From contig NC_013222.1 in NCBI RefSeq assembly GCF_000024125.1, positions 2,706,501 to 2,770,500 of the forward strand: a DNA stretch of 64,000 nucleotides, in the 5' to 3' direction. The DNA comes from Robiginitalea biformata HTCC2501. GTDB lineage: Bacteria; Bacteroidota; Bacteroidia; Flavobacteriales; Flavobacteriaceae. Made by a program: the position numbers and the translations under genes. Under the pieces are notes generated by a model. The model did not search any database. It saw only the letters and a program-made list of their open reading frames with translations, and had not been told where the DNA came from. Within the stretch, counting starts at the first letter, position 1, and each line of letters starts with the position of its first letter. This document shows positions 35,151-45,186 of the stretch, piece by piece.

Positions 35151-36434
35151 ATGTCCATTAAAGCCAATGACCCGAGCCGACAGTCCTGGCTCAACGTACC
35201 TGAAGATTCCGATTTTCCCATCCAGAACATCCCCTTCGGGGTTTTTCTGACCCGGGACGATGTGATCACGATTGGAACCCGGATCGGGGATACGGCCATC
35301 GACCTGGGTGCCATGCACCAGCTCGGGTATTTCCGGGATATTCCCCTGACGGACGATATTTTCCTGCAGGATAGCCTGAATGATTTTATTTCGGACGGCA
35401 AAAAAACCTGGCGCCTGGTGCGGAACCGGATTGCCGAGGTATTTGATAAAAATAACCCGGAGCTGCAAGAACACGAAGCGCATCGCAAAACCGTGTTGTT
35501 CGACATGGATGAAATTGAGATGCAATTGCCCGTGCAGATTGGCGATTACACGGATTTCTATTCGAGCAAGGAACACGCCACAAATGTGGGCAGCATGTTC
35601 CGGGATCCGGATAATGCCCTGTTGCCGAACTGGCTGCACATCCCGGTGGGGTACCACGGCAGGAGTTCCACAATCGTACCCAGCGGGACGCCCGTGCGAC
35701 GCCCCAATGGACAAACCCTGCCCAAGGATTCGACACAACCCGTATTCGGACCTTCCAAACGGGTGGATTTTGAGCTGGAAATGGCATTTATCACCACGGA
35801 TGCCAACAAGATGGGCGAGCCTATCCCCGTGGCGGAAGCAGAGGACTATATCTTTGGCCTGGTCCTTTTTAACGACTGGAGCGCCCGGGACATCCAGAAA
35901 TGGGAATACGTCCCGCTCGGCCCCTTCCTCGCAAAGAATTTTGCCTCGTCCATATCCCCCTGGATCGTTACCCTGGATGCCCTGGAGCCGTTCCGCACCG
36001 AGAGCCCGGCCCAGGATCCCGAACCCCTCCCCTACCTGCGCCAGACGGGGAAAAACAGTTTTGACATTTCCCTGGAAGTAGACCTGATCCCGGAAGGCGG
36101 CGCGCCGGCCACCATTTGCAAATCCAATTTTAAATACATGTACTGGACGATGGCCCAGCAACTCGCCCACCATACCGTGAACGGCTGCAAGGTGAACAGC
36201 GGGGATATGATGGGAAGCGGCACAATTTCAGGCCCCACCCCGGATTCCTACGGATCCATGCTGGAGCTTTCGTGGGCCGGCAGCAAGCCGTTATCCCTCC
36301 CGGGCGGAGCCACGCGGGTATTCCTTGAGGATGGGGACACCGTGGTAATGCGCGGACATTGCAAATCGGAAGGCCTGCGTATCGGCTTCGGGGAAGTTCG
36401 CACAAAACTCTTGCCTGCCCCGGCATCCAATTAA
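35151..36434 (+). CDS. fahA: Fumarylacetoacetase
   Basis: A 427-residue hydrolase for the last step of tyrosine degradation, splitting fumarylacetoacetate into fumarate and acetoacetate. Eukaryote-like two-domain form: an N-terminal SH3-like domain (NIPFGVFLTRDDVITIGTRI) and a catalytic domain with LHIPVGYHGRSSTIVPSGTP, the metal-binding Glu/Asp in VDFELEMAFI and GLVLFNDWSARDIQKWEYVP, and GCKVNSGDMMGSGTISGPTP. hmgA and hpd are not adjacent. It is controlled by its own promoter with an overlapping operator-like repeat. Confidence 0.96.
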   Translation: MSIKANDPSRQSWLNVPEDSDFPIQNIPFGVFLTRDDVITIGTRIGDTAIDLGAMHQLGYFRDIPLTDDIFLQDSLNDFISDGKKTWRLVRNRIAEVFDKNNPELQEHEAHRKTVLFDMDEIEMQLPVQIGDYTDFYSSKEHATNVGSMFRDPDNALLPNWLHIPVGYHGRSSTIVPSGTPVRRPNGQTLPKDSTQPVFGPSKRVDFELEMAFITTDANKMGEPIPVAEAEDYIFGLVLFNDWSARDIQKWEYVPLGPFLAKNFASSISPWIVTLDALEPFRTESPAQDPEPLPYLRQTGKNSFDISLEVDLIPEGGAPATICKSNFKYMYWTMAQQLAHHTVNGCKVNSGDMMGSGTISGPTPDSYGSMLELSWAGSKPLSLPGGATRVFLEDGDTVVMRGHCKSEGLRIGFGEVRTKLLPAPASN

Positions 36435-36550
36435 CTGCAGCACAGTCTTTTGATCCCATTTATACGAAGTTTCATCGATTTTCGTTCTATTTAGGGTTGA
36501 TTTTGGCACAAACCTTGAAAACCATTTGCCAAACCCCTAAACAGACCATC

Positions 36551-37741
36551 ATGAAAAAAGCACTACTCTGCGGACTCGTCCTGGTTCTGGCCGCTGCCTG
36601 TGGCGGCGTCAGGAAAACCCAGGAAGCCGTGAACACCGGAAATTACCAGCAAGCCATCCACCGGGCCATCGACAACCTGGCGGACAACAAGACCAAAAAG
36701 GGCAACCAGGCCTATGTGCTGTTGCTGGAAGAAGCTTATGCAAAGTATACCGAGCGGGAATTGCAGGAGATTGCCTTCCTGAAACAGGACGGGAATCCGG
36801 CCAACCTGGAAACGATTTATGAGAAATACAACCACCTGAAGGAGGTCCAGAACCGGATCCGGCCGCTCTTACCCCTCCCCATCTTTGAGGAGAACCGGGA
36901 TGCGAGGTTTCGATTTGAAAATTACGACCGGGAAATCCTGGCCACCAAAGACGACCTTTCGGAATACTTGTATACGAATGCCTCCCAGCTGCTGGCCGGG
37001 GCGCAGACCAAGTACGACTACCGGCAGGCCTATGACGATTTCAGGTACCTGGAGGAGATCAACCCGGGGTACGGGGATACGCGTGACCTGATGGAACAGG
37101 CCCGGATCAAAGGACTGGACTATGTCAAGGTTACGATGATCAACGATACCCAGCAAATCGTGCCGGCCCGCCTGGAGGAGGAATTGCTGAATTTCAACAC
37201 CTACGGCCTGGACGACCTCTGGACCACCTACCACACCAACCCCGTGGATGAGGTGGAATACGACTACGAAATGCAGGTTGCCTTCCGGGATATCGTTATT
37301 TCCCCGGAGCGCGTCAACGAAAAGCAATTTATCCAGGAACGCCAGATCCCGGACGGCAAACAATTCCTCCTGGACGAGGAAGGCAATGTGGTCAAGGACA
37401 GCCTGGGCAATAAGATTGAAGTAGACCGCTTCCGTTCCGTGCGATGCAACTTTTACCAGTTCACGCAGCAGAAAACTGCCCACGTAAACGGGAATGTGAA
37501 TTTTATCGACCTGCACACCCGCCAGTCACTCAATTCCTATCCCCTGGCCAGCCAGTTTGTATTTGAACATGTCTACGCCAATTACGACGGGGACAGGCGG
37601 GCATTGGACAACGATTTGGTAGCCCTGCTGGACCTCGCCGCCGTGCCGTTCCCTTCGGATGAGCAGATGGTTTACGATGCAGGGGAGGATTTAAAGGCCC
37701 GGTTGAAAAACATCCTCCAACGACAGAAATTCAATCGCTAG
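36551..37741 (+). CDS. Lipoprotein of unknown function
   Basis: A 396-residue predicted lipoprotein (KKALLCGLVLVLAAACGGVR, Cys in the lipobox). The first 180 residues are TPR-like (TGNYQQAIHRAIDNLADNK, YDYRQAYDDFRYLEEINPGY), followed by a beta-rich part with little similarity to named families (for example KVTMINDTQQIVPARLEEEL). It is probably anchored on the periplasmic side of a membrane. A Bacteroidota hypothetical. It has its own terminator just downstream. Confidence 0.75.
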   Translation: MKKALLCGLVLVLAAACGGVRKTQEAVNTGNYQQAIHRAIDNLADNKTKKGNQAYVLLLEEAYAKYTERELQEIAFLKQDGNPANLETIYEKYNHLKEVQNRIRPLLPLPIFEENRDARFRFENYDREILATKDDLSEYLYTNASQLLAGAQTKYDYRQAYDDFRYLEEINPGYGDTRDLMEQARIKGLDYVKVTMINDTQQIVPARLEEELLNFNTYGLDDLWTTYHTNPVDEVEYDYEMQVAFRDIVISPERVNEKQFIQERQIPDGKQFLLDEEGNVVKDSLGNKIEVDRFRSVRCNFYQFTQQKTAHVNGNVNFIDLHTRQSLNSYPLASQFVFEHVYANYDGDRRALDNDLVALLDLAAVPFPSDEQMVYDAGEDLKARLKNILQRQKFNR

Positions 37742-37792
37742 GGATTGCGTTTCCCTGGTATGGAATTGCCAGGCAATACCCATTATTTGAAG

Positions 37793-37817
37793 CCCCGGTC
37801 TCAGGCCGGGGTTTTTT
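37793..37817 (+). terminator. Intrinsic terminator
   Basis: CCCCGG pairs with CCGGGG across a 7-base loop and is followed by six T. It lies about 50 bases after the lipoprotein stop; the convergent ytxJ gene ends about 37 bases further on. Confidence 0.88.
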
Positions 37818-37853
37818 ATTGCCGTACATTCAGGATTAAACGGATACGGGCTT

Positions 37854-38258
37854 TCAGCCAACCGGGAATTCCTCAGGGTCCAGGCTCTCGATAGCACCGT
37901 GGGAAGCGTGAGCCACCAGTTCCCCGTCGCGGATAACCAGCACCTGGGGGGATTGGTGGGTGCAACCGAACCGTCCTGCCACCAAATCCGAAAGGGGCCG
38001 GTTCCGCTTTACGTCGATCAGGAAAAACTCTGCCGCCCCAGCCGGCCACAGGCCCTGGAAGCGCCCGAGCATGATCCGGCTGATCCCGCAGGAATTGGAA
38101 TGCTTGAACACCACCTGCAGCCCGCCTTCCGCAACAGCGTTAAAAAGGGCCTCCCCTTCCGGGTCTTCCAGGTTGTTCCAGGGAAACCCTCCCCGGGATT
38201 CCCCTTCCGTGTTGTCCCCCGACCCAAATAGGTTTCCAAACATATTTGCAATTCCCAT
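37854..38258 (-). CDS. ytxJ: YtxJ-like redox protein (DUF2847)
   Basis: A 134-residue monothiol thioredoxin-fold protein. The redox site is a single Cys in VVFKHSNSCGISRIMLGRF and the fold continues with VLVIRDGELVAHASHGAI. Bacillithiol-linked YtxJ proteins of Firmicutes and Bacteroidota have this layout. The N-terminus is MGIANMFGNLFGSGDNTEGE; start ATG 38258. It is divergent from clpB, so it may share stress regulation. Whether this organism makes bacillithiol cannot be told here. Confidence 0.82.
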   Translation of the reverse strand: MGIANMFGNLFGSGDNTEGESRGGFPWNNLEDPEGEALFNAVAEGGLQVVFKHSNSCGISRIMLGRFQGLWPAGAAEFFLIDVKRNRPLSDLVAGRFGCTHQSPQVLVIRDGELVAHASHGAIESLDPEEFPVG

Positions 38259-38368
38259 ATATCCTGTCTTATTGTCTTGAATTATTCGTTTTTGGCTGTC
38301 AAAATGGCGGTGAAGCCCCCTTGGTAGGATTCTTGACATCCAAGGGCATAAACGTAAGCATAACAAGG

Positions 38369-40969
38369 ATGAACATAAATAATTTTACCATAAAATCCCA
38401 GGAGGCCATCCAGCAGGCGCAGCAGCTCGCCCAGGAGATGGGCCACCAGCAGGTGGAAAACGAACACCTGTACAAGGCCATCGCCACCGTGGATGAAAAC
38501 GTCCTCCCTTTCCTGCTTAAAAAACTGCGGGTCAACGATGTGCTCGTGGGGCAGATCGTCGACAAGGAACTGGAATCCTTCCCAAAGGTTTCCGGAGCGG
38601 ACCTGATGTTTTCGGCAGAAGCCGGGCGTACGCTGAATGAAGCAAACTCCATCGCCCGGAAGGATAAAGACGAATACGTATCCGTAGAGCACCTGATCCA
38701 GGCCATCCTCCGGTCGAAGTCGAAGGTGGCCCGTATCCTGAAGGATCAGGGCGTGAACGAGAGAGACCTGGGCAGTGCCATCGCAGAACTCCGCAAGGGC
38801 GGGCGGGTTACCTCCCAGAGTGCCGAGGACACCTATAATTCCCTGGACAAATATGCGCGAAACCTGAACCAGCTGGCCGATGCCGGCAAGTTGGACCCGG
38901 TTATCGGCAGGGATGAGGAAATCCGCCGGATCTTGCAGATCCTCTCGCGGCGAACCAAGAACAACCCGATGCTCGTCGGGGAACCCGGAACGGGCAAAAC
39001 GGCTATTGCCGAAGGCCTGGCCCACCGCATCGTCCAGGGCGACGTGCCGGAAAACCTGAAAGACAAGGTCATTTACTCCCTGGATATGGGGGCCCTGATT
39101 GCCGGGGCCAAATACAAGGGCGAATTTGAAGAGCGCCTGAAATCCGTAATCAAGGAAGTCACGACTTCGGACGGGAATATCGTGTTATTTATAGACGAGA
39201 TCCACACCCTGGTAGGGGCCGGGGGCGGGCAGGGCGCCATGGATGCCGCCAACATCCTCAAACCCGCGCTTGCGCGGGGGGAATTGCGGGCCATCGGCGC
39301 CACCACCCTGGATGAATACCAGAAATACTTTGAAAAGGACAAGGCGCTCGAGCGGCGCTTCCAGAAAGTCACCGTCGAGGAGCCCGATACGGAGGCTGCC
39401 ATCTCGATTCTCCGTGGGCTGAAGGAAAAATACGAAACCCACCACAAGGTCCGGGTCCGGGATGAAGCGGTCATCGCGGCGGTGGAGCTTTCCGAGCGGT
39501 ATATCACGAATCGCTTTTTGCCGGACAAGGCCATCGACCTGATGGACGAGGCGGCGTCCAAGTTGCGGATGGAGATCAACTCGAAGCCGGAGGAACTCGA
39601 TGCGCTGGATCGGAAAATCATGCAGCTCGAAATTGAAATCGAGGCGATCAAACGGGAAAACGACCCGGATAAACTCAAAGCGCTGAATGCGGAGCTGGCA
39701 AACTTCAAGGAGGAGCGCAATGAGATCTTTGCCAAATGGGAAAGCGAACGCGAAGTGGTGGACGGGATCCAGAAGACCAAACAGTCAATCGAGGAATACA
39801 AGCTGGAAGCCGAACGGGCTGAACGCAATGGCGATTATGGCCGCGTGGCCGAATTGCGGTACGGAAAAATCAAGGATGCACAGGCCCAGCTGGAAAAGTT
39901 GCAGGAGGAACTCGCCAGCCAGCAGGAGGCCGGGACGCTGATCAAGGAAGAGGTCACCCGGGAGGATATCGCCGAGGTGGTGGCTAAATGGACAGGGATC
40001 CCGGTAAACAAGATGCTTCAGAGCGAACGGGAAAAGCTCCTGCAGCTCGAGGAGGTCCTCCATAAGCGGGTCGTCGGGCAGGATGAGGCTATCGAAGCGG
40101 TATCCGATGCGATCCGGCGAAGCCGTGCCGGCCTGCAGGACGCCAAACGGCCCATCGGCTCCTTCCTGTTCCTCGGAACGACCGGGGTGGGGAAAACCGA
40201 ACTGGCCAAGACACTGGCCGCCTACCTCTTTGACGACGAAAACGCAATGACGCGAATCGATATGTCCGAATACCAGGAACGCCATGCGGTAAGCCGCCTG
40301 GTGGGGGCTCCTCCGGGCTATGTAGGATATGACGAAGGGGGACAACTCACCGAGGCCGTCCGCAGAAGGCCCTATTCGGTGGTCCTGCTGGACGAAATCG
40401 AAAAGGCCCACCCGGATACATTCAATGTCCTTTTGCAGGTTCTCGACGAAGGCCGGCTAACCGACAACAAGGGTCGCGTGGCGGATTTCAGGAACACGAT
40501 CATCATCATGACCAGCAACATGGGCAGCCATATTATCCAGGAAACCTTTGAGGACAACCCGGATATTTACAGTGCTACGGAAGCCGCCCGGGTAGAAGTC
40601 CTGGGCCTGCTGAAGAAATCCATCCGCCCGGAATTCCTCAATCGGATCGATGACATCATCATGTTTACCCCGCTGAGCCGGGAGGATATCCGGCAGGTGG
40701 TGCGCTTGCAGCTGGACCATGTACGCAGCATGCTGGCCGCCCAGCACATCGAGATCGACGCCACGGAAGAAGCCGTAGAGTACCTGGCAGACAAGGGGTT
40801 TGACCCGCAATACGGGGCGCGCCCCATCAAGCGGGTGATCCAGAAGGAAGTACTCAACAAACTTTCCAAAGAATTGCTCAGGGGCAGCATTCGCACCGAT
40901 GGCGTGGTGCTGATCGACAGCTTTGAGAACGAGCTGGTTTTCCGCAACCAGGATGAGTTGGTGGAATAA
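38369..40969 (+). CDS. clpB: ATP-dependent chaperone ClpB
   Basis: An 866-residue Hsp100 disaggregase. It has the N domain ([20 protein letters not shown]), NBD1 with [15 protein letters not shown] and [16 protein letters not shown], a coiled-coil middle domain (about residues 400-530), and NBD2 with [17 protein letters not shown] and [19 protein letters not shown]. It resolves aggregates with DnaK. The start is ATG 38369 ([13 protein letters not shown]). Upstream there are TGTCA at 38297 and TGACA at 38334. A very strong terminator follows the gene. Confidence 0.98.
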   Translation: MNINNFTIKSQEAIQQAQQLAQEMGHQQVENEHLYKAIATVDENVLPFLLKKLRVNDVLVGQIVDKELESFPKVSGADLMFSAEAGRTLNEANSIARKDKDEYVSVEHLIQAILRSKSKVARILKDQGVNERDLGSAIAELRKGGRVTSQSAEDTYNSLDKYARNLNQLADAGKLDPVIGRDEEIRRILQILSRRTKNNPMLVGEPGTGKTAIAEGLAHRIVQGDVPENLKDKVIYSLDMGALIAGAKYKGEFEERLKSVIKEVTTSDGNIVLFIDEIHTLVGAGGGQGAMDAANILKPALARGELRAIGATTLDEYQKYFEKDKALERRFQKVTVEEPDTEAAISILRGLKEKYETHHKVRVRDEAVIAAVELSERYITNRFLPDKAIDLMDEAASKLRMEINSKPEELDALDRKIMQLEIEIEAIKRENDPDKLKALNAELANFKEERNEIFAKWESEREVVDGIQKTKQSIEEYKLEAERAERNGDYGRVAELRYGKIKDAQAQLEKLQEELASQQEAGTLIKEEVTREDIAEVVAKWTGIPVNKMLQSEREKLLQLEEVLHKRVVGQDEAIEAVSDAIRRSRAGLQDAKRPIGSFLFLGTTGVGKTELAKTLAAYLFDDENAMTRIDMSEYQERHAVSRLVGAPPGYVGYDEGGQLTEAVRRRPYSVVLLDEIEKAHPDTFNVLLQVLDEGRLTDNKGRVADFRNTIIIMTSNMGSHIIQETFEDNPDIYSATEAARVEVLGLLKKSIRPEFLNRIDDIIMFTPLSREDIRQVVRLQLDHVRSMLAAQHIEIDATEEAVEYLADKGFDPQYGARPIKRVIQKEVLNKLSKELLRGSIRTDGVVLIDSFENELVFRNQDELVE

Positions 40970-41011
40970 CCGGTAATGCTTTAAAACCCGCCGATTACAG
41001 CGGGGTAAATG

Positions 41012-41042
41012 CCCCCGGCCAGCTGGCCGGGGGTTTTATTTT
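41012..41042 (+). terminator. Intrinsic terminator of clpB
   Basis: A perfect 22-base palindrome (CCCCCGGCCAG with CTGGCCGGGGG) followed by TTTTATTTTT, about 43 bases after the clpB stop. Confidence 0.93.
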
Positions 41043-41101
41043 TGGCTACTATTATACCATACCGTATCTAATTTTTATATTAGCAGGAAATAACCACCTA
41101 C

Positions 41102-41698
41102 ATGACTACCAAAGCCGAACGGACCACAGCCTACATTATTGAAACCGTGGCCCCTATTTTCAATCGGCAGGGATATGTGGGAACGAGTATGAGCGACCTC
41201 ACGGAGGCAACCGGCCTCACCAAAGGGGCGCTTTACGGGAATTTCGAAAACAAGGACGCGCTGGCCCTGGCGGCCTTTGAATACAATAGCACCCTGTTGC
41301 TGCATGCCCTGGAGAAGCAATTAAGCGGTCCGGGCACCGCCATGGAGCGCCTGGCAAACCTCACAGAGTTTTATAAGAATTACGATACGTTTACGCGGGA
41401 TATGGGAGGATGCCCCATCCTGAATGTGGGGGTGGATGCGCAGTATAACCACCGCACCCTGGCCGCTGCGGCCCGCGAAACAGCCCGGACGATTGAAGGG
41501 AAAATCGCCGTGGTCCTTGAAGACGGTATCCGGGAGGGCGAACTGCGCCTGCCGGTTCCCCCGCTGCTCTTTGCCAAACAACTCTTCACAATGATCCTCG
41601 GGGCCGTCACAATGGCCACGATCAGCAACGACCGGAAATACCTCCACAATACGATTGCCTACCTGGAAATCCTGATCAAAAAAGAACTCGGCAAATAA
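41102..41698 (+). CDS. TetR family transcriptional regulator
   Basis: A 198-residue TetR-type repressor. The N-terminal HTH is MSDLTEATGLTKGALYGNF followed by ENKDALALAAFEYN, the common TetR layout; the C-terminal ligand domain is helical with ETARTIEGKIAVVLEDGIRE. No target gene is adjacent: clpB is separated by a terminator and the next gene is convergent. CTAAT-N6-ATTAG at 41068-41083, 19 bases before the start, may be a self-operator but is short. Ligand unknown. Confidence 0.92.
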   Translation: MTTKAERTTAYIIETVAPIFNRQGYVGTSMSDLTEATGLTKGALYGNFENKDALALAAFEYNSTLLLHALEKQLSGPGTAMERLANLTEFYKNYDTFTRDMGGCPILNVGVDAQYNHRTLAAAARETARTIEGKIAVVLEDGIREGELRLPVPPLLFAKQLFTMILGAVTMATISNDRKYLHNTIAYLEILIKKELGK

Positions 41699-41715
41699 TC
41701 TGCTGGCAACGGCTG

Positions 41716-43176
41716 TCAGCGGATCCTCAGGATCCACAGGTCGCCCTGGTACCTGCCTGAGAATTTGCTGTCCCTGGCCCGCCGGGCGGCTTCTATGGAA
41801 TCGTACCTCCTCAGGAATACGTAATTGTATTTGTTGGAACTCCTGTAGAACGATCCGGGCTCCAATCCGGCATCCCGCAATTGCTTCATAAAGGCATCGT
41901 AATACCGCTTGGTGCCGAAGACATTGGCTATCAGGTAATAGCCGGGCTCCAGGTCGCCTTCCTGGGCGAGTTCCTCATACCGCTCTCCTTTCTCGGGCGT
42001 GACTTCCTCCTCCTGCAGGGCCAAAGCCCGCTCGGCTTCCTGGATGGAATCCTGCCTCCGCTGTTCGGCCAGGAGCTGCTCCTGGCGGCGTACGGTTTCC
42101 AGGGAATCCCGGCGCATCTCTGCCAGCCGGGTCGCTTCTGCCTCCCGGGCCAGTCTAAGGGAATCGGCCTCCACCAGTCGGGCTTCCTCTTCGGCCTGCC
42201 GGCGGGCAGCTTCGAGTTCGGCTTCCCGTTCCAGGTCTTCCTCCACATCGAATCCAACCACTTTCTTCCGCTTATCCGTCTTCCCGAAATCGTAGGAGGC
42301 CACAAATTCGTATGTGAGTCCGTCCGTTTCAGGGGCGTTGTCCGATGCAAATTCCACTACCCCCCCTACCGAGAGGTTTTGGAAAAAGCGTCCCCCCAAC
42401 CCCAGGGAAGGTCCGTAAAAACTGTTATATCCGCCCTGCAACCAGTAACGCGTGGCGGAAAACGAGGCGTTGATACCGTATTGGGTGTCAAAACCCGGGA
42501 TTTGCTTAAAGTACACCAGGGGTGTAAACCGGTTCGGGCTGGCCGCGGTGCCGCCTCCCGTATCGAATCCATATCGGGCCATCCCCATAACGACCTTCTG
42601 GTCGTTCTCGGAAACGGCGCCCCGGTAGTTGAAGCTGTAATCAAACAGGTTTTCGAATGCCATTCCCACACCGAAATCCCCCACATTCAGGGTGAATCCC
42701 GGCATCACCTGGATGATAAAATCCGTATTGTCGTCCGGAAACGGCAAAATGGGTTCCTGGAGGATTCCGCTGTCATCCGATAGTTTCTGGCTATAGGCAA
42801 AGAGGTTCGTACCGAATGCCAGGTTGATGGACTCGGTAAAGGGGATACTGAAGGCAAAGTTTACAAAACCTCCCGTTTGCTGGAAAATCTGTGTGTTATG
42901 CTGAAGGAAACCGCCTGAAAACGCCATATCGCTCTGCCGGTTGCCATACTGCAGCAGCAAGGTCGTGGGATCGGCGTCCGGGGTCTGCCATTGCCAACGG
43001 GACCAGGTACTGATCCGGTGTTGGGCCTGCTGGTCGAGGCTCAGGGTCGGGTTAAACAGGTTGGGGGCAACCAGCAACAGGTTCTGTTGCCGGAAATCCG
43101 GGGGCAGGGGTTCCTGTTGTCCGAAAACCGTAGCAGCAGCCATTACCAGCACGAAGGACGTGATGCTTTTTACCAT
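41716..43176 (-). CDS. PorP/SprF-family type IX secretion protein with C-terminal SPOR-like domain
   Basis: A 486-residue outer-membrane protein. A signal peptide (KSITSFVLVMAAATVFGQQE) is followed by an SprF/PorP beta domain (about 20-300: NLFNPTLSLDQQAQHRISTW, FSATRYWLQGGYNSFYGPSL), a long Glu/Arg coiled-coil linker (about 305-395), and a SPOR-like C-terminal domain (GYYLIANVFGTKRYYDAFMK). PorP/SprF proteins help place gliding and secretion substrates of the type IX system. The SPOR part would tie the protein to peptidoglycan. No partner Por gene is adjacent; the other Por gene here is at 60931. Confidence 0.85.
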   Translation of the reverse strand: MVKSITSFVLVMAAATVFGQQEPLPPDFRQQNLLLVAPNLFNPTLSLDQQAQHRISTWSRWQWQTPDADPTTLLLQYGNRQSDMAFSGGFLQHNTQIFQQTGGFVNFAFSIPFTESINLAFGTNLFAYSQKLSDDSGILQEPILPFPDDNTDFIIQVMPGFTLNVGDFGVGMAFENLFDYSFNYRGAVSENDQKVVMGMARYGFDTGGGTAASPNRFTPLVYFKQIPGFDTQYGINASFSATRYWLQGGYNSFYGPSLGLGGRFFQNLSVGGVVEFASDNAPETDGLTYEFVASYDFGKTDKRKKVVGFDVEEDLEREAELEAARRQAEEEARLVEADSLRLAREAEATRLAEMRRDSLETVRRQEQLLAEQRRQDSIQEAERALALQEEEVTPEKGERYEELAQEGDLEPGYYLIANVFGTKRYYDAFMKQLRDAGLEPGSFYRSSNKYNYVFLRRYDSIEAARRARDSKFSGRYQGDLWILRIR

Positions 43177-43268
43177 AGCGCAAAGCGATTAAAGGTAACG
43201 ATATACTATATTTGGTGAAATACAGTTAAATTCAGTGGGGAAGACAAATTTACACAAACCGTGTCATT

Positions 43269-43817
43269 ATGAAAATAAATAACTGCCTTATCCTCCTAAT
43301 GGCCCTGATGCTCGGGCTTTCATGCAAGGATGATCCGCAAACGGCAACGATGGACCCCGCGCCGGGAGAAGTCACTACTTTTTACCTGATCCGCCATGCT
43401 GAGAAAGATCGCAGCAACCCGCAGGATGCGGATCCGGAATTGACACAAAAGGGGCTCGGCAGGGCCATGCACTGGGCAGAAATCCTCAATGAAGTTTCCC
43501 TGGATGCCATCTATACCACGGATTACGAACGCACGTCCATGACGGCCGCCCCGGCTTCCGTCAAACAAGATATCACGGTACAATATTACGACCCCGAGTC
43601 CCTGGATGCCGAAGCCTTTAAAACGGAGCATGCAGGGCAGAATGTCCTGATTGTGGGCCACAGCAATACCACGCCCGACCTGGCCAACCGCTTACTGGGC
43701 GAAGACCGCTTTTCCCCGATGGACGATACCGATAACGGCTCCTTATTCATCGTACAGGTAGTGGGAAGCCAGTCCACGGCTACCCGATTGGTATTCAATT
43801 GCAACTGCCCAAAATAA
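43269..43817 (+). CDS. Histidine phosphatase family lipoprotein
   Basis: A 182-residue protein with a lipoprotein signal (NCLILLMALMLGLSCKDDP) and a histidine phosphatase domain. The catalytic RHG-type motif is seen as LIRHAEKDR, the second His in VLIVGHSNTTPDLANRL, and the acid in TTDYERTSMTAAP. It lacks the long insertion of phosphoglycerate mutases, so a small SixA/phosphatase-like enzyme is more likely. Its substrate is unknown. It is anchored outside the cytosol. Confidence 0.88.
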   Translation: MKINNCLILLMALMLGLSCKDDPQTATMDPAPGEVTTFYLIRHAEKDRSNPQDADPELTQKGLGRAMHWAEILNEVSLDAIYTTDYERTSMTAAPASVKQDITVQYYDPESLDAEAFKTEHAGQNVLIVGHSNTTPDLANRLLGEDRFSPMDDTDNGSLFIVQVVGSQSTATRLVFNCNCPK

Positions 43818-43868
43818 CCAGCCCGGGGTTCCTTTAGTGCGCCAGGACCTAATACAACCGGCGCCTTA

Positions 43869-44618
43869 TCAGAAAGTATCCGGGTCCACCCGTACATCCT
43901 CCAGCTCAATCACCGAAAGCAACTCCAGTTTCCCGGCTGTGTAAAGACTGTCGATGGCTGCAATGGGGGCGGCTACCAGCGGTTTATAGTTCCGGTAGTC
44001 CTGAAAGCGGATACCCCCCACTGAGCGGTCGTTATAGGCCACGCGGAATCGCTGCCCGCCCCCGTCAGTATGGTATTCATAGGCCAGGTAGTCCGGTCGG
44101 AAAGTCTCCGTATGGAACCAGTAGATAAAAACATCCTCGAAATCCTCTCCCCCGCCTTCCTGGTCAAAGGTGACCCGGATTTTATAATACATGGAATCTT
44201 CCAGCTTTACCCTGCCCAATAGTTCCTTGTTCACAGCCCGGTCATTCAGGCCGTATGGCAGGTAGGCAAAATAGTGGACGGAGTTTACCGAGTTCGCCAG
44301 CCGGTTGCTGGTGGTGTCCGGCAGGATCTGCAAGGTGTCGTTTACCAGCCGTTGGAACGCATTGCCAATTTTGCTGTCCGTGATCACAGCCGTGTCTGTG
44401 GTGGTAATCCTGCGCAATACCCGTTTCCCGTTTTCACGAAAGGAGACGTAGTCCCGATCCCTGAAGGCGAATTGAATCGCACTCTCCCGATAGCGGTCAC
44501 CCCCCGCTACTTCGATGGCACGGTCGACGATTTCCTGTGCGGAGAGATCCGCCTGGGCCTTCTCTCCCCGGCATCCCATAATCATAACAGGTATCAGTAT
44601 CAAAAAGACATATTTCAT
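43869..44618 (-). CDS. DUF6503 family lipoprotein
   Basis: A 249-residue lipoprotein with signal KYVFLILIPVMIMGCRGEK. The mature part has the pattern of the DUF6503/LolA-like fold seen in Bacteroidota (DRAIEVAGGDRYRESAIQF, VHYFAYLPYGLNDRAVNKE, FIYWFHTETFRPDYLAYEYH). The start is taken as ATG 44618, with GTG 44624 possible. Function is unknown; a lipid- or ligand-binding role is only a guess. It is divergent from smpB with about 106 bases between them. Confidence 0.78.
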   Translation of the reverse strand: MKYVFLILIPVMIMGCRGEKAQADLSAQEIVDRAIEVAGGDRYRESAIQFAFRDRDYVSFRENGKRVLRRITTTDTAVITDSKIGNAFQRLVNDTLQILPDTTSNRLANSVNSVHYFAYLPYGLNDRAVNKELLGRVKLEDSMYYKIRVTFDQEGGGEDFEDVFIYWFHTETFRPDYLAYEYHTDGGGQRFRVAYNDRSVGGIRFQDYRNYKPLVAAPIAAIDSLYTAGKLELLSVIELEDVRVDPDTF

Positions 44619-44710
44619 ATTCACGATATTTAAAGACTACAAAAATGATGAATTCCATCGATTGGTCCCGGGATTCCACTTAAAATAACAGTTTAGCCGC
44701 ATTTTTCTTT

Positions 44711-44718
44711 TAATTTTG
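44711..44718 (+). promoter_or_regulatory. -7 element of smpB, close to the start codon
   Basis: TAATTTTG, a perfect TAnnTTTG match, only six bases before the smpB ATG at 44725. With normal spacing, transcription would begin at or next to the A of ATG, so the mRNA may be leaderless. Confidence 0.6.
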
Positions 44719-44724
44719 GGGGCC

Positions 44725-45186
44725 ATGCAGAAACAGATCAACATCAAGAACCGCCGGGCCCGATTCGATTACGAATTGCTGGACACCTACGTAGCGGGTA
44801 TCGTCCTTGCCGGTACGGAGATCAAATCGATCCGCCAGGGCAAGGCATCCATCGCCGAGGGATTTTGTGAATTCAACGAGGACGGGGAACTGTTTGTGAT
44901 CAACATGCAGGTAGATGAGTACAGCCACGGGTCCCATTTCAACCACCAGCCCAAGGCTGCCCGAAAACTCCTGCTCAACAAACAGGAACTGGGCAAACTG
45001 CACAAGGCGGTAAAAACGAGCGGGAATACGATCATCCCCCTGAACCTGTTTATCAACGACCGCGGCCTGGCCAAACTCCGGATCGCCCTGGCCCGTGGTA
45101 AAAAACAATACGATAAACGGGACACCATCAGAGCCCGGGAATCCAAACGGCAGCTCGACCGCGTCAAAAAAGCTTTTAATTCCTGA
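44725..45186 (+). CDS. smpB: SsrA-binding protein SmpB
   Basis: A 153-residue tmRNA partner protein for ribosome rescue. Family sequences NRRARFDYELLDTYVAGIVL, GTEIKSIRQGKASIAEGFCE and the basic C-terminal tail with KKQYDKRDTIRARESKRQLD are complete. The ATG at 44725 is preceded by a -7 element only six bases away, so the transcript is probably leaderless. ssrA is not seen in the window. The stop codon directly abuts the end of the convergent pcm gene. Confidence 0.97.
   Translation: MQKQINIKNRRARFDYELLDTYVAGIVLAGTEIKSIRQGKASIAEGFCEFNEDGELFVINMQVDEYSHGSHFNHQPKAARKLLLNKQELGKLHKAVKTSGNTIIPLNLFINDRGLAKLRIALARGKKQYDKRDTIRARESKRQLDRVKKAFNS

Noticed and set aside
41068..41083. CTAAT-N6-ATTAG as the TetR operator
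   Set aside because: Only five-base arms in AT-rich DNA; too weak to list as a separate site.
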